NCBI RefSeq assembly: GCF_001522545.3
Contig: NC_031773.1
Coordinates: 22,297,438 to 22,361,437 of the forward strand
DNA: 64,000 nt
Origin: Parus major
Lineage: Eukaryota; Chordata; Aves; Passeriformes; Paridae
Direction of reading: 5' to 3'
In this document: positions 47,791 to 58,915 of the stretch, one piece after another
How the letters are laid out: the number at the start of each line of letters is the position of its first letter
Numbering within the stretch: position 1 is the stretch's first letter
The notes under the pieces: generated by a model
Database searches by the model: none
The model's input: only the letters and a program-made list of their open reading frames with translations
What the model was told of the DNA's origin: nothing
Made by a program: the position numbers and the translations under genes

Positions 47791-50700
47791 CACTCTTTTT
47801 GATGTATCACTTTTCAAGACATATTATCAATATTTGGCCTTTTAAAAAATCAATCACTCAATTACATCCCTATATACTATATTCACATTAAAAGAACACT
47901 TTGGAAATAGAAAATTTCTTCACCCTGCTCATCAGAATGTGCTGGAGTAAACTAGGTTAGATTGTCATCTAGAATTTTGTCCCTAGATATCTTCCAGCTC
48001 TGTTTTGGTCAAGAATGAGGAAAGCAATGAGGTCCTTTGTTACCATTCTTTTAACAGAAGACTTCAATTATATATTGTAATCTGTCATCCCTAATTAATA
48101 TTAAATAATCTAAAATTTTAAAAAAACAAACAAAAAACCAGACAACTAATGCTGAGTCAAACTACTATGATAAACTTTCTTGTCTTCTCCTAACAATTCT
48201 TCATAAATCCATACTAAGTAGTAAGTTAAATTAACTACATCAGAAAGTCACTTCAGAATGAGAATTCATTAAAGACAGTGACAACTTAGTAGAAGACAAT
48301 GCACCACTAATTTCAAAAGCTATTAAGAAACCTTACTTGATCAAAAAGTTTGCTTATTTGGGGAATGGATAATTTAATTATCTATCTTCCTGACAAAGGA
48401 CATCCTTGTTGACTAGGGATGCGGGTATTAGCATATAAAGAATTTATTATTTCACTTAATCTAACAGCCCAACATCAAAGCACTATAAATAAGCACTGAA
48501 AAGTCACAAACCAAACAAGAAAACAGGCAAAGGTTAAAAGACAAAAGAGGACATGCTGCTGAAAATCTCATTTTCCTGGCATCAATTTTGCTGAAGTATA
48601 GCCTTCCTCCACTGTGCTGAAGGAAAACATTTACCTTTACAATGCTGTTTGAAGTGCATATATTAACTTTTTTGGAAGTTTGAAACAAGGCAATGTAAGT
48701 TGTTCTCTCCTGACCCAAGGAAGTGTTGTCTTTGTCATTGTTGCTGCAGTCAACTGTTTATCCAGCACCTGGTAGCCACCTCCTCAGTGAGCAGAGGACT
48801 GCTGTCAACTACTTCAAATCTGGAAACAGACAGCTATTTCTTGATTATTTTTCATGACCACTCCTCAAAACTTCTTCCTTGCCAAACTGTAGCTGACTGA
48901 GAAGTGGTGAATCATTTGTGAACCCATGAACCCATCTTCCAAGCCAAATCTTTCATTGACCACAACATGGAGACATATTGAGAGGAGTAACATGCCTGAC
49001 AAAGAAACTTTTAGAAAAGGCAAAATAATGTTTCTGTGGGATAGAGCTTGGAAACATTCTGTATTCAAGTGCATAGAAGGTAACCTTATGTGGTGGTCAG
49101 AGGGAGTAGGAAGTTCTCAGGTAAGTAAAATCAATGAGTTTTGTAAATATTACAGAATCTTGGATTCAAATAATGTCTAAAGGAGAAGATGGAATTTTTT
49201 TTTGCCAGACATTCACAGAAGGAAAAAAGGCAGGAACCTTCTGTGGAAGTTCACTCTTGGAAAGTGAAAGTGAGATGGAGAAAAGAAAATTGTGAGAGGA
49301 AAAATTCAATGTATTCATTCTGAGATCTCTGCTGAAAATATTCAGTAGCCTTAACCTTCAGTTTAAGTGGAATGCTTTACTATTTTTCTCCCTGTGTGTC
49401 TTTGTCCGAATTATTCTTCCTTTGCCTTTATAATCAAAAGGGGTTTTTTTGGAAAAAAAAACCTCTGGTGTTTCAAAGCCAAACAGCCAGCTCTCTATGG
49501 ATTATGAACTGATCAGTAGAATTCACAATCTGTTCTTGTTCTGTGGAGGGACCCAAGGAGTTGCTTCGAGGTATGCATACATCACACAAATGACAGTGTT
49601 CCCTCACCATACAGTAGCTTCTGCTGTAACTGGCACAGCCATAGAACAGAGCATTTGGTCCACTTGCAAAGGGAGCAGTGTCACACAATATATGGATGTT
49701 GCCAAGGAATACTTCACTTTTAGAATGCCAGCATAAATCTGAAAATCACCAAGTACTTATGTAGTTCGAAAAATTAATTATTTGGATGAAAGTTCACAAA
49801 ATAAGTATATGTGCAAGCAGATATAATCTCTGCATTTAATTCAACTTATTATGGCTTTAAAAATATTTTTAGAAACATTAAGATATGATTAAATTACATC
49901 AAATATGGAATAATACAGTAAAATACAGATAAAAGCTGTACCAAAAAAAAAATGCTTGTTACATACATTTGGTAAGGGAAAAAACATAGCACAAACACAT
50001 TTACAGAGGGTTGTTTGCTTTTTTTTTAATCTGGGAGGGGTTTGTGCAAAATTGGGCAATATTTATTTTTGTGTGTTCAGCATGTGAGGAAGTTAGCTTT
50101 GCCTGTTGAAGTTTCCCTGTAAATAATGCCAGTATCAGCAATCATTTGATTTTTCAAAGACCTATTTTCACTTCAGTCTTCATAATGAAAAGTTGCCTAA
50201 GGGGGTGATCCATAAAACATAAATAACAAGTTGTTTTGTGCAAATGCAGCATTTATACTTTCTGCATAATGTAAACACTAACTTAACGGTAGATATATTT
50301 TAATATTTTTCTAATAGCTTTTAATTGAGTTTTGTGTTTTGGTTTGGGTCTTTTGCAAGAATATTTGGTATAGTTTAATTATGAGACAGAACAAGATAAA
50401 ATAGTGTTTAGGGAGATAAAGATTTAAAAAATATAGATGATATTTAAAACAAATATCAAATTATAATTATGGAGGTTGATTTTAAACAATGACATACAAA
50501 TGCAAAAGAAATGCTTAATAATAGACTGTGCATGGTAGGAAAGACAATGATTGAATACTAAAGGCAGTAATGAAGGGGTTAAGGCCTAACCTTTGTCATA
50601 TCTCTGCTTTCTTATTTCTTTATATTGTTTACCCAATTGGTGCATCTGTGTAATTGCAAACAGCTGCTGGCAGGATACAGATTTAGCTCTACTTTAGCAA

Positions 50701-51909
50701 TGAAATGGCAAATGCTGATATCTTTTACTTCAAAAATCAGTATATCCTCATTCAAGTAAACTTTCAGTGGGTCTGGCATTCGATCTGTTTTAAGAAGTCC
50801 TAATATACTTCAGGCAAATCAAAATTGTGATTTAAAAGTTTCACAGTATTCAAAGAGCAATTTGTGTCAGTCTTATTCTCTTTATCATACACTGCAGTAT
50901 TAAGAACAGACAACATGCTTGTCTCTTTTTTTCTTATTTTTTGGGGGGTTTATTGGAGGGTTTTTTTGCATTTTTTAATTTATATTTTTTCTTAGTAGAG
51001 TGTGCATGTTTGAGAGAGAAAGGTGCACAGTCAGATGCATTCCTGGTACACTTAATATTTCAGTTATTCTGAAAGCATGAAGCAGATATCTGAAGATGCT
51101 TTCTACTCCAGAATGGCTACATACTATATTGCAATTGAACTCCCATCATATATGTGGTAACTCCTCTTACTGCTTTAAATTTATTTAAGACTATCACCTC
51201 CTACCTATTATTACAAAGAATAAACTTTCAATAGGCCAAAAAAGGATCTTTGATAGATGTAAAGCATCTATCTGTAGATATATGATACAGTACTGAATGC
51301 ATTTAGTGTGCACAGATATTATAAAGCATTGCTAAATAAGGTGACTGGTTACACAGTAGGTCAAAGTCCAAACTTGAAAGCAGACATCGATTCCACTAAT
51401 TTCTTGGAAAAATTAATTTCATAGTCCTTCCTCTGAATTACCTTAAGAGTGCTGTTTCATTTAAAAATATCGAAAGATACTGTGCTGCCTTGCAGGTCAC
51501 AGTTACAATTTGATGGTCAAGTAGTAGCCTTAGCAATGTTAAGGCAGACTAAATCTCCAAATGAACAGGTTTGTGACAGGCTAACACAAAATATGAAGTT
51601 GCTATCCAAATTTTGCTTTACACCAAAAGTTTCGTAAAATAGAACTCAAAGTTGAGCCCATTGTGAATGACCATCTGGGCCACTTACAGGCATCAACAGT
51701 GAAAGCAAGAAAGAAACTACCACTCAGTCTGCATGTCTGGACCTGTGTAGGGCAAGACAGAATTAACTTTACAGTCTATATTAAAAGTTCAGCATCTGAA
51801 CTTTAGTTGGAGTAGGGATGGATAGGGAAACAAAGGATCTCTCATTTTTACAGGGGTCAGGCAATCATAGAAATTTCTCTCTTGAATTCATGCTTATATA
51901 TTGACTGTG
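47791..51909. other. A+T-rich DNA without recognised genes
   Basis: Unassigned DNA. 50570-50730 is non-repetitive, with an E-box-rich caaacagctgctggcagg stretch, and could be regulatory, but nothing proves it. The frames at 49449-49736 and 48461-48718 are chance-sized. Confidence 0.5.
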
Positions 51910-52120
51910 TGTTGTGGTTTAACCTGCTAAACACCATAAAGCTCACTCTTCCCCAACAGGATAAGGGAAAAGAACTGCATAAAAAGTAAACCTTATGGGT
52001 TGAAATGAAGAGAGTTTAACAGGACAGAAAACAAAGGGAAAATGCAAATCCAAAACACAACACTGTACCACCTACTAGGTAGAAAATTAACTCTACCCCA
52101 GCTGAAATCAGGATTCTGCA
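51910..52120 (-). mobile_element. Internally deleted solo LTR (same family as the 18-kb LTR)
   Basis: On the plus strand it starts tgttgtggtttaacctgc (LTR 3' end) and ends actctaccccagctgaaatc (LTR 5' end). Only about 200 bases lie between, against about 666 and 555 in the other two copies. The middle of the LTR (most of U3 with the promoter) is missing, with the join near 52040. No internal ERV sequence flanks it. Confidence 0.85.
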
Positions 52121-55100
52121 TATTAGGTTCAGAATAAGAATAAGGTAACCATCAAAAAACCCAGACTTACTCAGTAGAATCTATGTCCAGAATGAAATGC
52201 ATTATCAATGTTTTTTTCAGAGTCCTGTTTTTAGAATTTTATAGTGTTGTTGTCATAAATTCTGCCCATTTGGTTAGTCCAGAAATTACTAGATTTAGAA
52301 AATGCCAAGTATTTCTCCCCGGTGGATGGATGCAGAATACACTAAATTCTGCATTGTGAATAGTGGTTCTGAACTTTCTTCTGCAATCTTTTTTGCTAAT
52401 AACATTGGCAAAAACCTAGTTTGGAACTGTGGCTTCGATATGTCCTCAATTCTTATTAAAGCTCTGTAGGAAAACTAAAAATAATTCTGAAGACAGGAAT
52501 GAAAAATGTTAATTCAAGAAATAGGGTAACAGGACTTCTATTAGCTAGCTCAAGCACAGACTAGGAAAAGCATAAAATACAGTATGGTCCTCAACAAATG
52601 TACATTTAGAGATTGTGTCAAAATATACTCTGTGCTCAAGCAGTATGGCTTGATTCGCTTACCACCCTACCTTCATTTTTTCATCAATGCTGATGCTGTT
52701 ATCCCTGTTACATGCATTATAAGGAAATAACCCTTGTGCCAGGGTAAAATTGGGCAGGTAACACAGAACATTTCTACACTGGATATGTTCTCTCTGGTAT
52801 TCACAATCACACAGATACACAGTCAAGGATTATTGTGAATTCCTGAGACGAATTCAAAGTTTCCAGGCTGCTCACATCTGCCTACATTTATTTGTAATTG
52901 CTTTCCTGAACAATATCATCTAGGTAAGAAAACAGGGGCAAGCAGGGGGTTGAAAGTCAACAGCTTTGCTGATAAACACAGCAGGTGTGTATTTAATATC
53001 ATTTTTGTAGCCCAGACAGCTAAGTTCCCTTTTCTAAAGTGGAACACATAACACAGATTCAAAAAGCAGCACCATCTTTCAGTGTAATAAAACTATTAGT
53101 ATTTTCAGAGACTCTGGAGGAATAAAAATCTTCAAGTGAAATATACCTTTTTGTCCCTTTCAAATCTAGAGTTCATACCCTTTCTGCTGTTGAATTCACC
53201 ATCTCTTGTTTATTGGTGTACTCATTGAGTATGGTCTTATCTCAATTTGACATGTCTACTCTTCCAAAAGCCAGTTCTATAATTTATTCCTAATTTATTC
53301 CTTGCTCAAGAAGCATTTATCTTTGAAAAATGACTGAGGTAATTTTCTACTTCACCATCAAATATAGCTAAGCCTATAGTGTTACAGCATATATACAATA
53401 ATCCAACATATATACAATGCTTTAGTGAAAACATCATCAGGACACTTTTATGAATATATATTCAAGTGGAAAACCAAATAATTTGGTTTGTTTTCTTTTG
53501 CCTTAAACAAAGGGGCTGTAGTCTGTCTAACAGAGTTTTATGCTTCTTTGTGTGCACTCAAGTCATTCAATATGTGGTAGAAGACAGATGGATGTGTTTA
53601 GTAAGATATTAAAATTTTAGTTTAACCTTTTGTAGGGTATAGAAAATGAATAAGACTTTTTCCCTTCTAGCAGAAACTTTGGGGTTTTTTTGTAAATTGG
53701 ATGAATTTGTCCAACTGAGTGGAAAACAAGTGCATAGACATGGAGTTAATGTCTTTCTCAAAAGTAAACTTCTCCATTTAATTTTTGGCTAAACAATAGA
53801 GAATGTCTGGAGATTCAGGTGAGACTGTCTGTTCTTTTTGAAGAGATATCCTCTATTTCACCGCCTAGGGAATTCTAATCCAGACATTTCTTGAAAGACC
53901 ATTTCTCAGCACAGCTGACTTTTGCAAAGGCTGATCAATACCTAACTCTGCAGCTGATAAGATTCAGGCAGCATATGAAATGTTCAGAGTAGTTTTTTAC
54001 TGGTGAGAAATCAGTGAAATGAAAATAGGTTGAATATTATTTCCCTTTAAACTGTATTTAGAGCAGTCACTTGTTTGGTTTGGGAGTTTTTTTGCACAGC
54101 TTTAAAACAGAACTTTCTACTGCCTTTTTTTTCCTATTTCTCCAGAACACTGCTTTTAAGTCTTTTTTGTTTTAAGCTAAATCTCTGGAACAGCAAATTT
54201 CACACTTGTATTTTCCATTAATTACAGCAGTGTTGCTTCTGCCCAGTCCTTGCATATATTGTGTTAGTGTTTCAAAGTTCATTGGAAGGTATTAGAAAGA
54301 GTTTGGAGGTCCATGACGTGTGGTATTATGTAAGATGTATGTTGAAGCTCTGTTGTTTAAGAACTCTAGTCTTATCAGTCTCTTCCAGTCTTCAGCTCTG
54401 AGAAGTAGCATTTTCCTTCATAGTTATGTATATGTCTCAGAGCACATCCATGTAAACCAAAATTATGCATGATCAAATATCAGAAAACATCACTGAATAG
54501 TCTCATGGGCAAAAAAAACCTCTGTTCAGAGACGACTACTTACATTTCTCACTTAGATGGAAATATACCTAGATTTTTAGCCAAATGTAGTTATGTCCAT
54601 ATAGAGTTTTCAAAGACAAATTATTAAATTTTATAAACAACTGATTGAAAATATTGGGTCTGTTTGAGGAAGTAAAAGAATAATAAAGATGGAAATTTTT
54701 TTTTATTATTTATTTTATGTTCTCAGCAGTTAACTAATTTACCAGCTTTGTTTCTACTACATGACTCAATGATTAAAAACATAGAGGGGAGAAATTAAGT
54801 TTCCTTATTTTAAGTATTTTTTGCCTCTCTTCCAAATTATCAATGCTATGATTAAAATTCTTCCTGAGCATGTTTTGATATGCTCGGGAATGACTGCTTT
54901 TGAAAAAGATGTGTTAACAGGATTATTCACTACATATTATGCGTAATTTTCTCTGTGTTATTCATAGAGTTCCATTTCAAATACTTCAGTATTCCAAAGG
55001 AGGAAAATTTTAAAAAATATATAACATTTAATTTAGAATAGAATCCAGTTCTTTGACAAGAATAATACTTAGCACTGATCTCAGTGCTTTCACAGTAATA

Positions 55101-55761
55101 CAGGGAGGATTTGTTAACATTAAAAACATTGAACTGAAATTTGAAAGTAGAAGTACTTTCTAAAAGACTTAAGAAAAACAAATGCAACCTACAGAATTCA
55201 AAATGCTCCGTAACATTGTGAAGATCATAATAACTTCCAATATATCCCTCTTCCCAAAATGAAATACCAATGAAAAATTTTACTCTACTGAACATATCTG
55301 TCAAAATGGATGATTTGAGAAGCTGACAATTTACAACCTGTTTGTACAAGTGTGGAGTCATTACTGATGTATACACTCTTAGATCCAAATCTGTTCCACA
55401 CTATCACTGAAAATCTGCTTTTTCTATTATTTCTATTTAAATCAGCAAATTTCAAAAGCCAATCATTTTGGAGTGTAGAAAGCAGCACTTCAAACAGAGC
55501 AGACACAAAGATGTCAGGTTTTAGGAATGTAAGTGCATCAGCCAATATAATTAAATTTGATTATTATCTTGGTAACACCCTCCTGAGAAACTCTTTAGAA
55601 TGGTATAATTTCATTCTTTCGTCTGTCAGGTATGACTGCAACCTGGCATCTTAGCTAGATTAGTACATTTGCGACCGAAAATAGCCCAGAGTAGCTGTCA
55701 GTCTTGTTCTTTGTGAAATTCAATATAATAAAACCATAAATTTCAGGCTTAGAATGATTAA
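52121..55761. other. A+T-rich DNA without recognised genes
   Basis: Unassigned DNA. It contains an 11-bp-stem hairpin (54861-54890) and a 152-codon A+T-rich minus-strand frame (54930-55388) that I do not consider a gene (see findings). Confidence 0.5.
54861..54890. repeat. Inverted repeat, 11-bp arms, 8-base loop
   Basis: ttcctgagcat and atgctcgggaa pair over eleven positions with one wobble (T-G) pair. It contains a CpG. No neighbouring gene explains it. Confidence 0.75.
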
Positions 55762-56520
55762 ATCATAGAATGGCTTGGCTTGGAAGGGACCTTAAAGATC
55801 ATCTGATTCCAACACTCCTGCCATGGACAAGAACACCTTCCACTAGACCAGGTTGCTTGGAATTCCATCCAGCCTGGCCTTGAATACTTTCTGGGATGGG
55901 GCATTCAGAATTTCTCTGGGTAACCTCTTCCAATGCCTCTCTATGCACACAGTAAAGAATTCCTTTCTAATATCTAATCTAAACCTACTCTCTTTACATT
56001 TGAAGTCATTCCCCCTTGTCATGTTGCTACATGCTCTTGTAAAATGTCAGGATTCATCCTTCTTATAGGCTCCTATCAGATACTGAAGGCCACAATTAAA
56101 ATGACCCCAAAGCCTTTTCTCTTCCAGGCTAAATAATTACAATTCTCCCAGCCTTTCCCCACTGGAGAGGTGCTCCAAGTCTCTAACCATGGTAGTGGCC
56201 TCCCCTGGATTCACTCAAACTAATTGATATCCTTCCTCAGATGGGGCCCCAGAGCTGGATGCAGCACTCCAGGTGAGGTCTCACCAGAGTGGAGCAGTGG
56301 GGCAGAATGCCCTTCCCTGACCACTTGTGACACCAATTGTTCCTGATATCCATCGCAATCTGAGCCATTGACCACTGGATGTGACTGTCCAACCAACTTC
56401 TCATCCAGCTAACTATCCAATCTATTTCTCTCCAGTTTAGAGAGAAGAATGTCATGGGGTAGGTATCATATCAAAAGCTTTACAGAGACAGGGATAAATG
56501 ACAACTGTAGCCCTGAATAG
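55762..56520 (-). mobile_element. CR1 LINE with internal ORF2 deletion
   Basis: On the plus strand it begins tcatagaatggcttggcttg (CR1 3' end). It runs through the 3' untranslated region (aagatcatctgattccaaca, ttccactagaccaggttgct), the ORF2 end (ccccagagctggatgcagca, ctccaggtgaggtctcacca) and, after a join near 56345-56365, an earlier part of ORF2 (tctccagtttagagagaaga). About 500 bases of ORF2 known from full CR1 copies are missing at the join. It is truncated at about 56520. Confidence 0.93.
56237..56455 (-). pseudogene. CR1 ORF2 fragment spanning the deletion
   Basis: A 72-codon open stretch that joins an upstream reverse-transcriptase segment (WMRSWLDSHIQ) directly to the late segment STLVRPHLECCIQLWGP. 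The deletion left the frame open. The catalytic part between them is gone, so it has no activity. Confidence 0.75.
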
Positions 56521-57639
56521 TCTTTCTGAAAAGAAATCTGAACTAACAATACTAGGAAAAGAATAAGAAAATATGCTCCAGGAAGCAGTTTGGATATGGT
56601 TGCCGGCTGCTTCTTCTCTGCTTTTGGTTTTCATAGTCTACAGCCAGGGTCCTGTTTGTGGCTCGTATTTAACCAGGGAGTATGGAGGTACATACTTACA
56701 GCATGTTTATTATAGGCTGAATCCCACAGTTACCACTCAGTCTAGTTTTCACTGTCAGATGCTCGCTTGATGCTTTCCACCACAATTTCCTTTACTGGAT
56801 TTCCAAGAGCCTAAAAAAGGTTGTGGAGGAAATGCTCTGACAGATCTCATTACACAATGTGGCTTGCCAGCATACCTCTGACAATCTTTAGTAACAACTC
56901 CTGAATCCTACTAGTCTGAGAAAGGATAATTAAACCCATTCAGAGCCAACTCTGCTTCTTCCAGAGACAGTACAGGAGCTTTTTTATAGTGAAGTAATAG
57001 CTGACAGTAAGACTGAGAAAGTCTTGATGCAAGAAGCCTATAATATGTATCTAATTACATGGATTGTTTGACACTTGCTACATATTATAATGGTAATAAA
57101 TACTATATTATACTATATATACTATATTTTATACATTCAATTTTCCTTTTGCTTATCATTAGGAACTTAATTCTTTAGAAAAACGTTTGCTGTGACAACA
57201 TGAATAGTCCACAAATGTATTACATTTTTTAACTGAAGTTTACTTTAACTGCATTAGCTTTAATTGAAGAAATAAAAATTTTTGATTCTGTAATTGCTGA
57301 TTTCCTTCAGGGAAATAAGGACTTCAGCCATTTGCAGTCCCATGCATGCCAAGAAGAAAATGTTTTAAGGTCATGACTCCTCCTGAAAAATGTAACCTAA
57401 CTTCAATAATTTTTTTGCAGTGTTAGAAACCTATTAATTATTTTTTTCCAATCCATACCTTTAATTCAGCAGAGTGAGTTCACTATGCTCAGTATATTTT
57501 GACATTTAAAAATATCCTTATGATTTTGCTGTGTGGAAAAGCAAAATGAAAAATTATTCTTTCAATCTTTAATTTGCACATGGTTGTTTAAAACCAGCTG
57601 GAAATTAAACTCCAAGGAAATGTCTCCCCTTTCCCCCAC
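56521..57639. other. A+T-rich DNA without recognised genes
   Basis: Unassigned DNA, ending in a short poly-C run (cccccacccccccag, 57634-57648) at the edge of the next block. Confidence 0.55.
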
Positions 57640-58330
57640 CCCCCCAGTGGCAGAAACTATAGGTAGAGATAACAATTTACTGAAAACAAATGGCAGTGGA
57701 ATAAGAAATTAATATAAGAGCAACAATATTTGTAACAAAAGTATGCAAAAGAGAGGGTGATTTGCAAACAAAATGTGCTCACCACCTTGGCCCAGTTTGG
57801 CATAGCCACTGAGACAAAGACAAGATTGAGGATGTTTCCACATTCCGGCAGTGACACAAGGCTTTTTCCAAGGCAAAGACAAGATATGGATATTTCACAC
57901 CAACACCACATGGCCTCCCAACACAACAAAATAGCAGTGATGGACAAATCCCCCCAAAACCCAGATTGTCTGCACTGCACCATGCTGCCTGCTCCTGGAC
58001 CACTCATTGCACTGGGCTTGGCTATGGTCCACAGTATTCAGCTGGGTTTGGCTGGGCATGACTCAACTCAGATCCTTTCAGGTCAGTGCCCACATCTAGG
58101 CTGGGTTCTCTGCTTGGAATTGCATTCTCCTGAGGAGTGGGAAGGGATAGGCAACAGCAGAAAGGGACAGAGTATGCAGTGCTGGTCCTCGAGGAAGAAA
58201 TGGAATAAAATGCCCACTTCTGGTGTACATTCACCTTTTTCTTTCCCCTGAAGCCAGGACTGGCCAGTGATGATGTTTGGCATAGAACAGCAACCAAGCT
58301 ACACCCACAAGGCTCTAGGGTCTGCCCTTT
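57640..58330 (-). mobile_element. Probable LTR-derived block
   Basis: A G+C-richer block with sharp contrast to its flanks. Stretches such as gagataacaatttactg, caaaatgtgctcaccacctt, ctgcactgcaccatgctgcc and cagctgggtttggctgggca resemble a reverse-oriented songbird ERV LTR. Both strands are open over more than 100 codons in the same place (57757-58251 plus, 57657-58007 minus), which follows from the composition and argues against a gene. Termini and family are unsure. Confidence 0.45.
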
Positions 58331-58519
58331 CTCAGCACCTGCGAGCAAAACTAGGGTGCTCCTGAAGAGTTTTTTGTATTTAAATGCTTCAAGTTTTTAC
58401 ATTTATTTTGACCAGTGTAGAATAGCTTTTCTTTTAATTAGAGATTCTCATTCAATAAAGGATAACATTGCAAGCTAAATAAGAAAAGCAAGGAACTCTC
58501 TGTGATGACAAGGCATTTA

Positions 58520-58915
58520 ATAAAAAATAGAATAAACAGGTTGGAAGAAATCTTGACAGATAAAGTAATCCCTCCCCAACTGAGGACTCAGCATGCCTTC
58601 TATTTTATTAAGGTAACCAGTTCTCAGAACCTGTCAGTTACAGATGGTGCACTACTTACTCAGACAGTCTATTCCTGTGCTCAACCATTCTCACTTTAAA
58701 ATACTTCTACCTGATGTCTCCCCTACCTCCTCCTTCCTTCCATGAAAGCCTGTTACTCATCACTATATCTGCAGAGAATACGAAGGATGGATTATTCATT
58801 TTCTTCCTGCCACTTTTTTTCTGTATAAGAATGGCTTCTATACATCCTCTCAGAATTCTTTTTTCTAGACTAAAAAGCTTAAATCCTTTTTCATAGGTAA
58901 ATTTTCATGGAGTTC
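58520..58915 (-). mobile_element. Ancient CR1/L3-type LINE remnant
   Basis: A diverged copy in reverse orientation. Plus-strand landmarks in CR1 order are acaggttggaagaaatcttg, ctcaaccattctcactttaa, aatacttctacctgatgtct, cctgttactcatcactatat and ttctagactaaaaagcttaa. The order is that of the CR1 3' untranslated region and ORF2 end. High divergence places it among the oldest repeats in the window. Confidence 0.65.

Noticed and set aside
57757..58251. 164-codon plus-strand open frame as a gene
   Set aside because: It lies in a G+C-rich, LTR-like block. The opposite strand is open over the same place, no splice or family signal is seen, and the translation has no recognisable domain.
57779..58348. 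Minus-strand frames of 66-116 codons
   Set aside because: Same LTR-like block; mutually overlapping and without family signal.
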